Positions 22,906 through 35,098 of a stretch of 64,000 nt of DNA are shown here, one piece after another. Below the pieces are notes generated by a model. It worked only from the letters and a program-made list of their open reading frames with translations. It was not told the origin of the DNA and ran no database searches. Source of the DNA: Sporobolomyces roseus. Lineage: Eukaryota; Basidiomycota; Microbotryomycetes; Sporidiobolales; Sporidiobolaceae. The first letter of the stretch is position 1. Every line of letters starts with the position of its first letter. The stretch covers positions 496,001 to 560,000 of the forward strand of contig JADILM010000005.1 in assembly GCA_016617785.1 (NCBI GenBank), given 5' to 3'. Position numbers and translations under genes: made by a program.

Positions 22906-25900
22906 ATGTCAACGTCTTCATCAAAGCGCAAGATGAAGCAACAGTCCCTCAACACCATGTTCTCCTCACCTCCATCAACAAATCCCCCCTCCGCTTCTAA
23001 TGCCGGTATCTTCCAAGGTCCCTCTCGCTCGCCTCCTACTGTTACTGTGGCTGGTCTCGGAGGTCAGTCATAGCTTTCTCTGTGACCTTTCAACTGAATG
23101 TATAGGACGAAAAGCTGATCTTTCGTTCATCTTCGTTCTCAGGGGTACCGCGACCCACTTCGACCTCGGCCACCACCAACAAGGGCAAGGGTAGAGCGGA
23201 TGATGCGGACGAGGGAGGTGACGATGGTCTAGACCTTACAAACTTGACTGAAGATGGTGAGTGCACAAGTTCCTCTCACTTCATGCGATCTCGCCTTACC
23301 CTATTTTTTGATTCCTCCAGAGCTATTGAACGCCATTACCGAATCCATCGAAGAGCTCGAGGAGGATGCCAACGCGACTGAGAGTCCGAACGATCTCAAG
23401 ACCAAGATGGATTTGGAGTATGTTGAGAAGTTGATAGAAAGAGGAGTGGGAAAGGGAAAGAAGAAGAACGTCAACCCGGGTACGCCTTATTCCTCTCGCT
23501 CTAAGATAGGGTGACTGGGGTTGTACTGACATGTTCCCCTCATGACAAATCGCAGAGTTCGAAAAGATCTTGCGAGAAACCCTCATTCCTCGTCTACGAA
23601 TCTACGCCAACAGCAAGTCCCTCGATCGAGTAGTTCTTCCTGGAGTTCTGCTCCTTCTCGAGATTCAGCATGAGGATGTCCTCATCGACATCATCCGATC
23701 TCGAATGGACGACGCTCAGCAGGAATTCCAGGTCATTCACCACCACTCCATCTTCCTCGCCGACGAACCTTCACAGATCGACACTTCTCTCCTTGAGCAA
23801 GCCAAATCTACCCTCAAAGCTCGGATCGCCTATCTCTCCTCTTCTCGCCCAGGAAACGATGTTGGTCGCAACAAGTTCGTGATCAAGATCGCTGAAACCG
23901 CTGCTCGACATATCGAAGCCAACAAGGATACGCCATTCTCTCGAGCATTCCTACGCCATGAATCGAAAGGAGCTATCAAGCTATTGAAGGAGAAGAAGTT
24001 TTTGGAGGCAGGAAATATCGTTTTCGAGATCAAGTACGTTGGAGTCGCGATTCAAAAAGGAGAGGGTTTTTGGTCTCGGTTCCGACGCTATCTTGTGCGT
24101 CTTCGTCTGTCCTTTCTCTTATGCAGAGACTTTCCTGATTCTTCTCTTTTCGAATAGGAATGTCTACGTCTCGGCACTTTGGCATTTCACGATAGGAGGA
24201 TCTACGGTGAACCGAAGACTCCTCACGAAATAGGAGAAGAGAAGATCGCCGGGAAAAAGCTCTTCTTCGTTCTGGCTACTTTCTTGCAAGACGATACCGA
24301 TTCGATGTAAGCTTCGATGATCCTTACCGAAGTGATCACTCTTACTCATCATGCTCGGCGGTCTCTTGAGCAGCGCGTGCATCTTCGAAGCACTCTTTGC
24401 CGAGAACTTGCGAACCATGTGTCCTTTCGCTGAGGAGGAAAAGCTTCTCGCCTCGGAGTTCAATCGTCCGGAACGCCCTCGTCACCTTCCTACCGATGTA
24501 GGAGGAAACTGGTTACATCCGCTACACTCAACGCTATTCTTCAACATGAACTCTGAAGCGAAAGTGCGTTTTTAGCTCTTTCGTCGTACGCTTCGAGAAG
24601 TATCTGCTGACGATATCGTTGTATCCTCGAGCAGTTCCGACTCAAGTTCACAAAGATGTGCAGTGAAGGTCATCTCGTAAGTTCTGATCAGTTTGCCTCT
24701 GCTCGTCGATCACTCACTGACGGACTACGTTATTCAGCTACCGATCACCTTATTTGGAGGCGGCACTCGAACCGAATTCCATCTCCCAAAGTGTACCATT
24801 CTCGGTATTGGATGGCCGCTCCTTTCGTTCAACAAGATTGTCGAACAACGTTTGGGGATCGACACAGCAAACGGATCAGAAGGACTTTCACCTTTCTTAC
24901 TGCATCTCTCAACCACGACTTCTCCGTCTTCGTCTTCGTCATCAGCTCAGCCCCTCATCGACGATGCCTTCTTCTCGTACAACGGCGTTCGCTACTCCAA
25001 GGAAGAGATCTACTCGAGAAAACAACTTCAAACTGTCAATTTCTGGCTTCTCGAGGTGAAACTGGCGGAAGCTCGCGGACATCTACTACGCAAAGAAGAT
25101 GCTGCATACGAAGAGCTAGTCAATGATCAGGTGAGCTCCTCGGAATCCGTCATCGCTGAATCTTGTTCATTTACTCTTCTCCTCCACAGCTCAAAAGACT
25201 CGAACTGGAGATGAAAGTTAGTCGAGCTACCGCTACTGCGGATACAGATCTCGATATCCGCAACTCAGTCGAGAACGGAGGAGGTCCTCTTCGATTACCG
25301 GTAAGCTTGCTGTACCATCAGCTTCTGTCTCGCAAGAAGCTCCAACAATACTCATCCTCAGCTACTGTTCAGGTCACCTTCTCGATTGTCAGCTCCGGAG
25401 CCGCCAAACATCCCGCTTTGGCTATCAAGTTCAAACGCAGTTCAGAATTCGACGTGCCCGAGCAATCCAACGGCATCACGATACAACTCCACACGAATCA
25501 ACTCCTCAGCAACCTCGTCAAAACTCCTCTTCCCTCAAACGACCCTCTCTCTCGGATGTACCCGACCTGGCAAGATCTTCTCAAGTCTCGCAAGTACAAC
25601 ATTCCTCTTCGCGAAGGTTACTTCGAGCGTGATCCCTCGGGACACTTCAAAGTTCAAGTTCCTGCTATGGGTCTCGCCTTCAACATCGACGACGTAGTAG
25701 ATCACTCCAAGATTCTTCGGCGATACAAGAAATGCTACGCTCGAGTCTCGAGAATCCTGCATGAATCGTCAAACTTGGAGGAAAAGGTCCCTTACGACGC
25801 TGAATCAGTCTCGGCAACTTCGCAAGACATTCTCGACGAGTGCGAGAAATGGATGAACAAGAGGGTGGATGATGCGACGAAACAGGAGAGGGAAGCTGAG

Positions 25901-26836
25901 GTGGAGAGGAAAGCTACGGAGCTCGAATGGTCGTCTCTCTCGCCAACGGATCGAGCTAGGAAGTTCCTCTTGGAGACGAAAGAGGACATCAAGGGAACCG
26001 CGAGCAAGGTCGTCGCCTCGTTCAAAGCATTCGCTATTCCGAAAACTCTTACGAACAAAGCCGATGTTGGAAAGGTCGCCAACCCTCCTTCGTCGTCTCG
26101 CTCGAGCTCTCCTCCTTCCACTCAAACTCGATCAACGTCGTCGAGGTTACTCGAGCGATTCCGATTCCAAGGAAGCTCTTCGTCCGCAGCTCAAATCCCC
26201 GTTCCTCCTCCTCTCAATGCTCCTCCTCCTCTCAATGCTCCTCCTCCTCTCAATGCTCCTCCTCCTCTCAATTCTCCTCCTCCTACTACGACTACCACTA
26301 CCACTCCAGCGCAGGTCGCTGTCTCTACCCTTCCCATTACTCAATCTCGACTCCTTCCGACCACCTCGCAGGCTGCCCCCTCGAATTCCGGTTCGACGTC
26401 TCTCTCAAATCCTGTCGCTCCCCTCCAACTCCCTCCTACACCTCATGTCACACCTCACGCTCAGGCGAACCCTTCGGGGCCGCAATCTGCTCCTCAACCC
26501 TCCCTTTTCCCTCCTACTCTTCGCCAACTTTCGATCAACACGAATCCCCAACGCTCTCAGCAAGCTCCATCTGCTGAGGGAAGGTTAAGAATTGAGGAGG
26601 ACATTGAAGAGGAGGACGAATCGAGTGAATATGTTTACGAGATTATCGGACTGAGGCAGGATCTTCAGGACACACGAGAGCAGTTGCTGGCCGAAAGGAC
26701 TTCGGTCACTGCGTTGAGAGGAGAGGTTTCTGTGTTGGGTAGGGATAATGATGCTCTTACGGAAGAAAATGCGAGGTTGAGACGCGATTTGGAGAAACTT
26801 GAGGATTTGAGGAAAGCGATGGAAATGATGGATTGA
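22906..26836 (+). CDS. Large unknown protein with PIP-box-like N-terminus and C-terminal coiled coil
   Basis: Nine phase-consistent exons give 1130 residues: 22906-23062, 23143-23256, 23321-23479, 23556-24094, 24158-24306, 24371-24563, 24635-24676, 24738-25130 and 25190-26836. I do not recognise the family. Residues 6-20 (KRKMKQQSLNTMF) resemble a PCNA-interacting peptide (QxxLxx then hydrophobic/aromatic) with preceding basic residues. An acidic/helical segment (ESIEELEED) follows, then a long, probably all-helical region without low complexity (exons 4-8), with CIFEALFAENLR and FFSYNGVRYSKEEIYSRKQLQ. Exon 9 starts with helix (LKRLELEMKVSRA), has a folded stretch to about residue 780, then a Ser/Pro-rich linker with the PPPLNA repeats. 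It ends in a coiled coil (LRQDLQDTREQLLAERT to the stop). The length of conserved-looking folded sequence argues for a real nuclear or chromatin protein, but that is a guess. Confidence 0.75.
26204..26275 (+). repeat. 18-bp tandem repeat coding for PPPLNA
   Basis: Four head-to-tail copies of CCTCCTCCTCTCAATGCT inside the last exon, encoding PPPLNA three times and PPPLNS once. Nearly no divergence, so recent slippage; copy number may vary between strains. Confidence 0.92.
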
Positions 26837-27083
26837 CGTAGGGACGGTGCGCTTGATTACTTGTGCTTAACAGTTTGTGCCTGCAACTCAGAGGGGAAGA
26901 TCCGGCGTGTCTCTAGATCGCAACGTGCTTCGCTGCGTTCTATATCGTCGTTTCCCTTCGTATCGAACGCTGGTCTCTCTTTGCGCGGGTGACGTTGCGA
27001 CTTCTCGGGCACTCCGTCGACGCGCTGAAAGCTTTGTGGTGCTTAGCTTTCGAACGAGGGTACCGTGACATCCTCAAGGTTGC

Positions 27084-27165
27084 GGTTGAGCTGACTTTTC
27101 GTCTATTTCCGATCGACAGCTTCGACGTCGCAAACTCTCGAGTCGGTTTCTCCAAGCTCGCTTAA
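27084..27165 (+). pseudogene. Remnant of an aspartic-protease last intron and last exon, copy 1
   Basis: An intron tail with CTGAC branch site and GACAG acceptor is followed at 27121-27165 by a short frame ending FDVANSRVGFSKLA and a stop. It matches the terminal residues of the intact protease (FDVGNSRVGFSKLA). No upstream protease exons lie in the 250 bp before it, so this is the 3' stub of a lost gene. A CT-rich stretch like a 3' UTR follows the stop. Confidence 0.85.
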
Positions 27166-28490
27166 ACAGCACTCCCTATTCCCCCACCCTCTCTCCCCCC
27201 TTCATAAGACTCACAAAGGATCTCGGAATTTCAGTATCGACAAAAAGGAACCCCTCTCATTTCAAGGAAAACATTCATTCAGCAGTAGTATCATCTTCAT
27301 CGCTGCAGTATTTTATCAGTAATCGGTCATATTTGCATCGCCTCTCCTGTCTCGAGTCGCCAAGTTAGAGAGAGAGAAACCGAGAAAAGCGAAAACAGCT
27401 TTGACCTCGCAGAAACAGCATTGGGAGAGGTGACCAGAATCCTCCACCCTGGTCTGAAAACACCCACAGACGATCGTTCAGCTCAAACAAGACCTACGAC
27501 TGTAAGCAGCGGCGAGTAGAGCAAAGGTTCCTTCGAGAAGGGTCAAAAATGTGAAGTCAAGTCCCGTTTTCGCATCCTCTTCTCTTCGAAGTCGAACAAG
27601 CGTTCTCTCCTCGTATGTGTCGGCTTCGAGGGATACTTCACGATCGGATTACTGCTTCACATCTTCGCAACGCACTCGAATCGTCCTAACTTTCAGACTC
27701 GAGTGGTAGATTTGCGAAAACGAGACGAGGCAAGTTTCGCAAGTTTGACGATTTCCAATCCGGCCAACGCTCTCACGGCGTCGTCATGAACTCTTGGTCG
27801 CGATATAAAGTGATCTCGCGTTGGAAACTTCCGAACCTGTGATTCAAGTTTTGCAGGGACCCTCATAAATTTCAGTCGCCCTCACTCACAGATCTCGGAA
27901 ATTTTGAAGGAAGTCGAGAGGAGAGTCGCTTCCTTCGAACGAGGAGGACAGTCTCAGCGCTCCGAGACTAAGCAGAGCGGTCAGTCTCGTCGAAATTCTC
28001 GAAATGAAGAGAGCGAGTTGCCCATCTCAGCCCACTTCAGCCCACTTTGCCCTTTTCGCGCCCTCTTCAACTCCTCGTTCCGACATTTTCGACTACACTC
28101 TCCAATATAATGTGTCAGGCTCTTTGAATCTCGTGTCAAGAGCCTTTGTCTTCTAGCGACGAAGACAGAGCGAAAGCGAAGCAAAAGCTATGATCGATCG
28201 TCGGTGCGAACGGTACTCTTGGTTCATTTGGTTCACTATCTATTCGACTTTGACGCTGAGCACGTCGATGAGTATCTCCTGTCGTCAATGTGAGTGCGTT
28301 GGCAAGTTATTGTAGTTCAGAAATTGGAGAAACCGGATGCAGCCTGCGAAGTTCAATACTTCTTCACCGCTCCGTTCAGCTCGAGCACGAACGGCTGTCT
28401 ACTTCGTCGATCGTACTCGCACTGCTCCCACTCAGCTCCTGAGCAGTGTCTACTCGACGCAAGTCACAGTCATTCACGTCTATTCAAAGG

Positions 28491-28572
28491 GGTTGAGCTG
28501 ACTTTTCGTCTATTTCCGATCGACAGCTTCGACGTCGCAAACTCTCGAGTCGGTTTCTCCAAGCTTGCTCAT
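28491..28572 (+). pseudogene. Remnant of an aspartic-protease last exon, copy 2
   Basis: Bases 28491-28565 are identical to 27084-27158. After that the copy diverges and the stop codon is lost (GCTTGCTCAT instead of GCTCGCTTAA). It lies 1.4 kb from copy 1, in the same orientation. Confidence 0.85.
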
Positions 28573-28917
28573 CTCTTTTGTGACTGGTGACAGCAAGAAC
28601 GTCGTGAGAAGCAGGAATGCGAGAGTCTCGTCGAAATCTTCAAAGCGAGACGAGTGGTTTGCCCAAATCTGCCCAAATCTGCCCAATTCGTGCCCAAATC
28701 ACTCGACGTTCTCACTTATTGACAGACTCTTCCAATCTCAGCAGTTTCCACGATGCGACCGATGTGAAAGCTAGCTGTGAGATGCTCGTGGAGTCAAAGA
28801 GCAAGATTCTGAAACGATGAGATTGCGAAGAACTGGAGACGAAACTAAAAACAGCAAGTGGACAGATTACTCTACAAGATCGCTTCTCGCAATCCACCTG
28901 ACACCATATACAACGGC

Positions 28918-31100
28918 TCAGTGTTTGCCCCATTCAGCCCAACTCATGACTGGCTTGTACCCGAAAAACTCCCTCATAATCAGGCTGACAACGTTGTAAG
29001 CGCTCACTGTCTGTATGTCCGGTCGCTTCGAAGCATCAGGATCTATCGGACAGAGAGAGCTGCAGAGACTACGGGACGTACCTCAGTTTCCATCGTCGAA
29101 ATCAACCTCTCCATTCCGTTGACATAATAAAGCCCTTCATCCAATTTGACCCTCGCCAACTCCTTCTCAGCATCGACGATCGGACTCAGTTTCGGGTAAC
29201 TCAACCACTCCTTCTCGATCACTCTCAAAACGTTCCCTTCCCCAAACAAATCATTCAATTCGTTCGTCGTATTCGGTAGTAACGAGGTCGAAGAGAACAT
29301 TTTGACGACATGTACTGTAGAGTTTGTCGGATCGTAAGGGAATCCTAGTTCCCAAGGGAGAGGTTTGAGGTAATTCAAAGAATTAAATTTGGGTTTCCTC
29401 GTCTCATCCGAAGTTTGTTTCGTAGTGAAAGTCGAAAAGATCGAGTTTGGGACGTTCGAGTTGTCTTTCAGCGAGAAATAGGAGGGTAAGGGGTGAGTAG
29501 CGTTTGTGAGAAGGATCGTGACGTAGAGTTTCACGTATGGTTGAGGAGGTGGAATGTGGGACGATGCGAGTTGAGGGATCGCGATACCCGTTTGGTGGAA
29601 AGGTGCGGCCATGATCACAGCCTATAACAGAATAGTCAGTCTTCTGCAAAAGCGGAGACGGAAAGGAGAGAAGGAAACACTCACATCGTAAACTCCACCT
29701 CCTTTTCCATCTGAAGTCTTGATTACCCATTTCGCTCTACCCTGATTCGAGCCCTTCTCTCTTTCTTTCTCATCTCCATCCAATTTCAAGATCTCCTTCA
29801 CTTTCGTCTCCAATCTAATATCCGCTCCACTCCTGAGCACAAACTCCTCGAAGATCCTCTTGTTCCCTCCTTTAACGCTGACCGCACCATTCGCTGCCAA
29901 ACTCACTAATGCACCCAACCCATGAATCTCATTGATCGGAGTTCCATAATTGACTTGAGTACCAGCTGAAATCAATTCGTTCGTGAACAATTCACTGACT
30001 CCCTCTTGAGCGAAGAAATCCGAGGCGTATTGTTGAGCTGGAGGAAGGAGGTTGAAGGAAGTAGAAAAGTTGGCGTAGGAAGTGAAGGGCGATAAAGGAG
30101 AGGAAACGAAGGATCGGGAATAGAGGGAGAGGAACGAATCGACGGTGGTTTTGACCAGATTTTTCACTTTGAAAGGTGATCTACCATACCTGTACCGACC
30201 ATACTTACTTTAGCTCAATTACGTTAGAAAAAAGCCAGAGAAAAGAGTTAGAATGCGAACCTCCAAAGTAGTTTAGCTTTCGACCACCAACCACCACCAT
30301 TCCCTTTCTCCCGAAACACGAACCTCTCACCAGACCAAACACCCGTCTCCCCTTGTTCCCCACCCGAGTACTCTTCCAATTCCAACCCAAACTCCCTCAC
30401 AGCTTTCTGCAAGTTCTCGTTTGCCTCGACAAAGATACTCGCTCCCAACTCGATGGGGTCTTCGAGGGATTCTTCGGCGTATGACGAGGGATTGTAAGGG
30501 TTTGAGAGCCAGGGATAGAGAATTGTTGAGCGCCCACCGATGTAAGGGGAGGATTCGTAGAGGGTTAGGGAGGTTGAGAGGTTGCGAGAGGTGAGAGAGG
30601 AAAAGAATTTCAGGAAGTAGAGTGCGGAGGAACCTGCGAACGCGTGAGATCGATGAGTTTCAGTCTACCAAAATACGGCAGCTGATTGAAGAGGGCAGAG
30701 AGGAGAGAAGGTGGGAAATGCGAGGAGGTGGGGAAGAAGGAAGAGAAAGGGGGGGGGAAAGGATCTCGTCAAACCAAGCTTGAGGAGAGTGAGAGTTGAG
30801 GAGCTTACCTCCTGCTCCTGCACCGATCACTGCAATCCTCGGTGCTCTATCTCCCTCCCAAACCTGATGCGATGACGCCTCCTCTCCTCTCCCACTCTCA
30901 ACTCCCAGCTCCTCCAGATCCCGCGAGGTGAAAGGTAGCTGGTTCGATAATTGATTCGGAAAGAGTAGTTGTGATCTTGAGAGGTGGAAGAGAGCGAGGA
31001 GCGATAGTAAGATCGGGAGTAGAAGGTATCTCTTGTTGCGTTTGAGAGGAGCGGCGGGTCGAGGAGAGGATACGGGAAGATACGCAGACTTCTTCTCCAT
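28918..31100 (-). CDS. Prenylcysteine lyase/oxidase-like flavoprotein
   Basis: Five exons (31100-30809, 30633-30261, 30189-29685, 29621-29082 and 29010-28918) give 600 residues. The N-terminus is cytosolic and basic, then a membrane anchor (YLLLPILLSLLALFHL), so it is a type II or signal-anchored protein. An FAD-binding Rossmann motif (RIAVIGAGAGG, Gly-rich loop split by intron 1) follows, then LYESSPYIGGRS. The middle carries the family's VKNLVKTTVDSFLSLY, FAQEGVSELFTNELI and NEIHGLGALVSLAANGA...VKGGNKRIFEEFV. The C-terminal part holds YVKLYVTILLT, GLYYVNGMERLISTMETE and the end FFGYKPVMSW. Prenylcysteine lyase (PF07156) oxidatively frees cysteine from farnesyl- or geranylgeranylcysteine left by degraded prenylated proteins. 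The ATG at 31100 is preferred over non-ATG extension. The presence of the gene in fungi is known. Confidence 0.9.
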
Positions 31101-31829
31101 CTTTCGAGCGTGAGATAGAGATGAAGTGAAGGTGAGAAAGTAGAAAGAGAAACTTCGCAAGGGCTCGTCAAGTGCTCGCAACAACAATGTCCAACATGGC
31201 TGTTTCTAGATCTGTGACCAGTACCTCACTGTGACACACGTATGGCAAGACGAGCTGGGGAAACAGTAGAGAACGCGAAATATCATTGCGAAAACTTTCG
31301 CAACAAAATCCCCAAGCGACCTGCCTCTCATCAGTCTCACGTCGGCCTCTGACTACAGGTCAGCTATCGACATCCAGCTTGTGAGCGTCTCCAGAGTCGA
31401 TCGCCTAAGTGTACGCGAATACAGCCAGATGAAGAGCGGATTCTCCTCTCCTCAACTCCTCGTTCGCCTCGATCGCTTGAATCCTCGACTCGCTCTCTTG
31501 CCCAACTCGCGATTCGTCGATCCCACATTCTCCTATACCACAATCCCACTCCCTTGTTTGCGTCTACAATCAGTCCCAGAAAGAAATGATGGGTTGCGAA
31601 AAAAACAAGATTGCGAAAAACGTAAAGAGGGGTGGGGATACAGAGTGATCTACATACATGGCATATCCCAAAGAAGTACCGATTCCTATCTATTCTATTT
31701 CCACCTGAAATTAGGGAACCATTTCTTCTTGAACACCTCTCCCCTCTCTGTCCGATCGATGGCGTCTTGAATCCTCACGTAATGTTTCGAGAAACTTGCA
31801 GGTTTCGTAGTTCTCTCCGTCATTGGGTT
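31101..31829. other. Intergenic between two minus-strand genes
   Basis: 729 bp with the lyase promoter at the left end and the 3' end of the small CBP6-like gene at the right. Runs such as GAAAAAACAAGATTGCGAAAAACG near 31600 are AT-rich. No gene is supported. Confidence 0.4.
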
Positions 31830-32162
31830 CTACTCGTACACTCTCATCAGCTCGATCTAGAAGGGACAAGGAGAGAGAGAGAGAGAGATGAGAGATGAGA
31901 AACTGACTGCTTTGAGTGCGCGATTCTCGATCAATCTATGTAAACTCTTGATCGCTTCCTCTGCCTTTTGAGTTTGAACCTTGCTCAACTCGTTCAGTGG
32001 TCCATTGTACTCGTTTGAAGTGGCGTTGAGAGGTAAGAATATTTTATCAGACGCTTTCAAGATTGATTGAATGAATTGTAAGGAAGGTCGTAAGGCATCT
32101 TTAGGCCATTGGTGTGCGGCTGATTGGAATGCTGATCGTAATGTTTGACTAGATGGTGGCAT
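31830..32162 (-). CDS. Small protein, CBP6/UQCC2-like (tentative)
   Basis: Exons 32162-31908 and 31856-31830 give 93 residues. The opening region (LRSAFQSAAHQWPKDALRPSLQFIQSIL) has the WP-x-D-x-xRP-x-xQF pattern I associate with fungal CBP6/UQCC2-type assembly factors of cytochrome b, and the remainder is helical (KAEEAIKSLHRLIENRALKA). If right, it acts in the mitochondrial matrix to load newly made cytochrome b. The intron is 51 nt with a GTCAGT donor and an unusual CT-repeat body. The second exon adds only eight residues, so an alternative read-through end is possible. It is divergent from the TMEM135-like gene with 75 bp between starts. Confidence 0.55.
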
Positions 32163-32237
32163 ATTGTTGATTGATCAAAGGAAGAAAGAGAGTTCGCCGT
32201 TCGCTTCTTTCTCTTCAACCTCTCGACTTTGAATCCC

Positions 32238-34588
32238 ATGCCAGAACTAGAGGGATACACTACAGATGGTGATCAACCACCTTCTACACCTTCTTCACCT
32301 CGACGCAAAGCCCGATTCAGTGATACCCCTCTTCCCCTCACCACTTCTTCCAATCTAACCGGCAATTCATCTTCATCTCCAACTCAAACTATTCACTCTC
32401 TCACATCAACGAGCTCAAACTCTCCAGAACCTTTGGCTACCCCAGGCTTATCCGAAAGTGCAGGGAAATTGAGAAAGAATTTGAGTTTCAAGAATTTGAA
32501 AGAATTGGATGTGAAAGAGTTGAAACAAGTCGTTTACAGGAAAGGAAGTAGAGGCGAGATGAAAAAGTATAGACCAAAGAGTGATGATGAAGTGTTTGCT
32601 CATGCGTTGAGAGGCGGTTTGCGTGAGTTCCCAACCTCCGAATTTCGGGGCAGGATTGCGAAAGACTCATTTCTTGCTCGAGACGGGGTACAGGTTCCGT
32701 CTTCCTCGGTTCGACTTTACGAGCTCTCGTCAATCTCGTCGTTGTGCTCCTCAGGCTGACGAAGAAGAGGTAGGTGGATGTCGAGAGAACAGGATCTTGC
32801 GAAATGGATCGAACTCACGCTCGTCCTCTTCTTTCTTGACCTTTTTACAGAGGTCTCCCTCCCAAGCTCATTCTCAACGCACTCTTCGGTCCCGATACAG
32901 TGAGGTTCGGAGCGATGCTCGGTCTATTCTCATTCCTCTAGTACGTCTCTCGCTCTCGCTCTTCTCTCTTCTCTTCGCTAACCCCGACCCTCTCTCATAG
33001 CAAATGGACCCTCCACACGCTACGTCTCTACAATTTCGGACCTTTGGGAGCAGGTGAAGAAGAACACTGGCACGCAGTTCTAGCAGGATTCGTTTCAGGA
33101 TTCTCAGTTCTCGCGGAAAAGAAATCTCGACGTATCACCCTTGGACAACAATTGTTAGTGAGAGGATTGCAGGGAAGGTACAACGTGTTGAAGAGTCGAG
33201 GGAAGATCCCGATCAAGAATGTCAGTGTTTGGGTCTTTGGATTGAGTTGCGCAAATATCATGTTTAGTTGGCTGGTAAGTCTGAACCCTCCCTTTCTCTT
33301 GCAGAGCACAACATAGCTGAACGAATCAATTGAACGAGAGAGATAGATGGCTCCTGAAGCTTTACCGTCCGGTTATCGAAGGTGGATCACGAACGCCTCG
33401 AAAGTTTCCGAACCTTGTCTCCCCGTCAACCTCTCTGCGTCTCGAACGGGAGTATTCGATCCTTCGATCGCACGCAAGACTCTGGATTGGGGTAGAGGAG
33501 CAACTGGACAGAACGCTGCGTTGATCGAGGCGTACGCGCAGAACGCGGAAAAGGGAGAATTCGGTCCACCTTTCGCTCCTTGTTATGTTGTGCATCCTTG
33601 GATGGATAGCTGTAGAAGTACAGCGATCGATCGTTGGCAAGTCGTCTTCAGGTGCGTCTCATTCCTGCTCAGTTTGTTCGAGGTCTCGACTGAAGGAAAG
33701 AGTAAAGATGTACAGATGGATCGCACCCGTCTATGCAGGACTTCACTTGATTCCTCCAATCATACTACGAAACAAAGTGTTCCTTCGAGAGTGAGCAACC
33801 TCGTCCGGCTCTACTCATAGCACTCTCCAACTTACTGACGGCTCATTGCGAAATCTTAGTCCTCAAAGCGTAATCACGAAAGCGTTTCTCGGTACTCTCC
33901 GCTCCTCCTCTTTCCTTGCGACTTTCGTAGTCATCTTCCAATCCCTCGTTTGTTTCCAACGACACCTCTACAACAACTACCTCGGGAAATGGCCTGATTG
34001 GGTGATGAAGATCGTTTTACATAAGAGTTACTACTGGTTCTCTGGTAAGTCCTTACTCGCTCCCTCTCTCGTCGATTGCGCGCCTCAGTTGATGTGGAGA
34101 GGATGGGACAATAGGTTTCGCAACTTGTTTGAGTTTGTTCATTGAGGAGAAGAAACGAAGAAGAGAATTAGCCATGTTCGTCTCGCTATCCCTCTCTCAC
34201 TAATCTCGCTGTCCGAATACTCGCTGATCACCTTGCGGCTCATCGCTCAGGTATGTTCTTCCGAGGGGACTAGAATCGGTTTGGTCAATCCTTCGCTCGA
34301 AATCCTACGTTCCTTTCGTACCTGGTGGAGAAGTACTCCTCACATCGTACGTCCCTCCACCTCAGCTTTCTTCCTGGAATACTGGGAATAGGTACTGATG
34401 GGAAATTGAGAAAACAGAGTCGGATTGAGTATGGTCATGAGCACATATCAGAGTAATCCTCAAGCTTTATCAGGCTTGGTCAGATCTGTACTCGTAAGTC
34501 CCTTCCTCACCAAATCTCTCTTTCCTGGAGTATCGGGCTGATCGAGTCATCGCGAGATGAATAGTATCAATTTGTTGGACACGGTTAG
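32238..34588 (+). CDS. TMEM135-like multispanning membrane protein
   Basis: Ten exons: 32238-32622, 32853-32940, 33001-33274, 33347-33651, 33716-33790, 33860-34044, 34115-34175, 34251-34346, 34418-34493 and 34565-34588. Together they give 522 residues. A Ser/Pro-rich cytosolic tail of about 70 residues precedes an all-helical membrane region. Landmarks: GAMLGLFSFL, LAGFVSGFSVLAEKKSRR, LVRGLQGRYNVLKSRGKIP, MAPEALPSGYRRWI, FAPCYVVHPWMDSC, GTLRSSSFLATFV, RRRELAMYVLPRGLESVW and FVPGGEVLLTS. The paired RRxxLA..YVLPRGLESxW and FVPxG motifs are the TMEM135 hallmark. TMEM135 in animals affects mitochondrial dynamics and peroxisomal lipid metabolism; the fungal function is not established. Two donors are noncanonical in the +5 region (GTTCGT after exon 7). 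All phases close, including a single-glycine terminal exon. Confidence 0.85.
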
Positions 34589-35098
34589 AGAAGCAGACGA
34601 TTTTTCTCAGTATCAATTCTTGGTTTGGCTTACTTAGGCTTAGGAAGGAGGAAGAGGAGATGGAGAAGTCAAGACCAGGGGAGAAGCTGGTGTGAGTAAT
34701 GAGGAGGGAGGCAGGAGGGCGAGTGAATGAACGCCGTGTTGTCAAGAAATAAGAAAACACTCTCTGTATTCAATAGACTTCTGTATTCTTCTTTAGTTCA
34801 ATCAGTTCCTGTACTTTCATCTGCCTCTATTCTAGAGCGCGCAGCGGTGGGTTTTGACGCTTCTGAGAGAGATTATGAGCTTGGGTTTTGTCGCGAACTC
34901 GGCGGTCACTGTCTCTTCTTTCGATCTCTCGCTCCAACAGGCGGCGAATTTCCGCGATACTCTCGAAGGATCAGAGGATTGTCGAGAAGAGGTCTGAGTA
35001 GGAACAGGTAGATTTGGAATACAACAACAATGATTGATCTAAAACAAAGCTCTCGGCGTCTAAAGGGTAGTAATAAGGATACAGGAAAGAAGTAGTAG
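34589..35098. other. Convergent 3' region
   Basis: 510 bp between the TMEM135-like stop and the stop of the minus-strand gene at 35099. AT-rich stretches (for example AATACAACAACAATG near 35020) suit polyadenylation. No gene is seen. Confidence 0.4.

Larger units (their letters stand above)
26837..28917. other. Gene-poor interval holding two aspartic-protease remnants
   Basis: 2.1 kb between the unknown gene and the prenylcysteine lyase stop. Apart from the two 75-bp remnants, I see short low-complexity motifs (GCCCAAATCT in tandem at 28660-28690 and GCCCACTTCA at 28028-28048) and no frame with family features. It has the look of decayed coding DNA. Confidence 0.5.

Noticed and set aside
28021..28690. 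Short tandem motifs (GCCCACTTCA, GCCCAAATCT) as a possible CRISPR or satellite array
   Set aside because: Units are 10 bp, few, imperfect and without spacers; they fit simple slippage in noncoding DNA.
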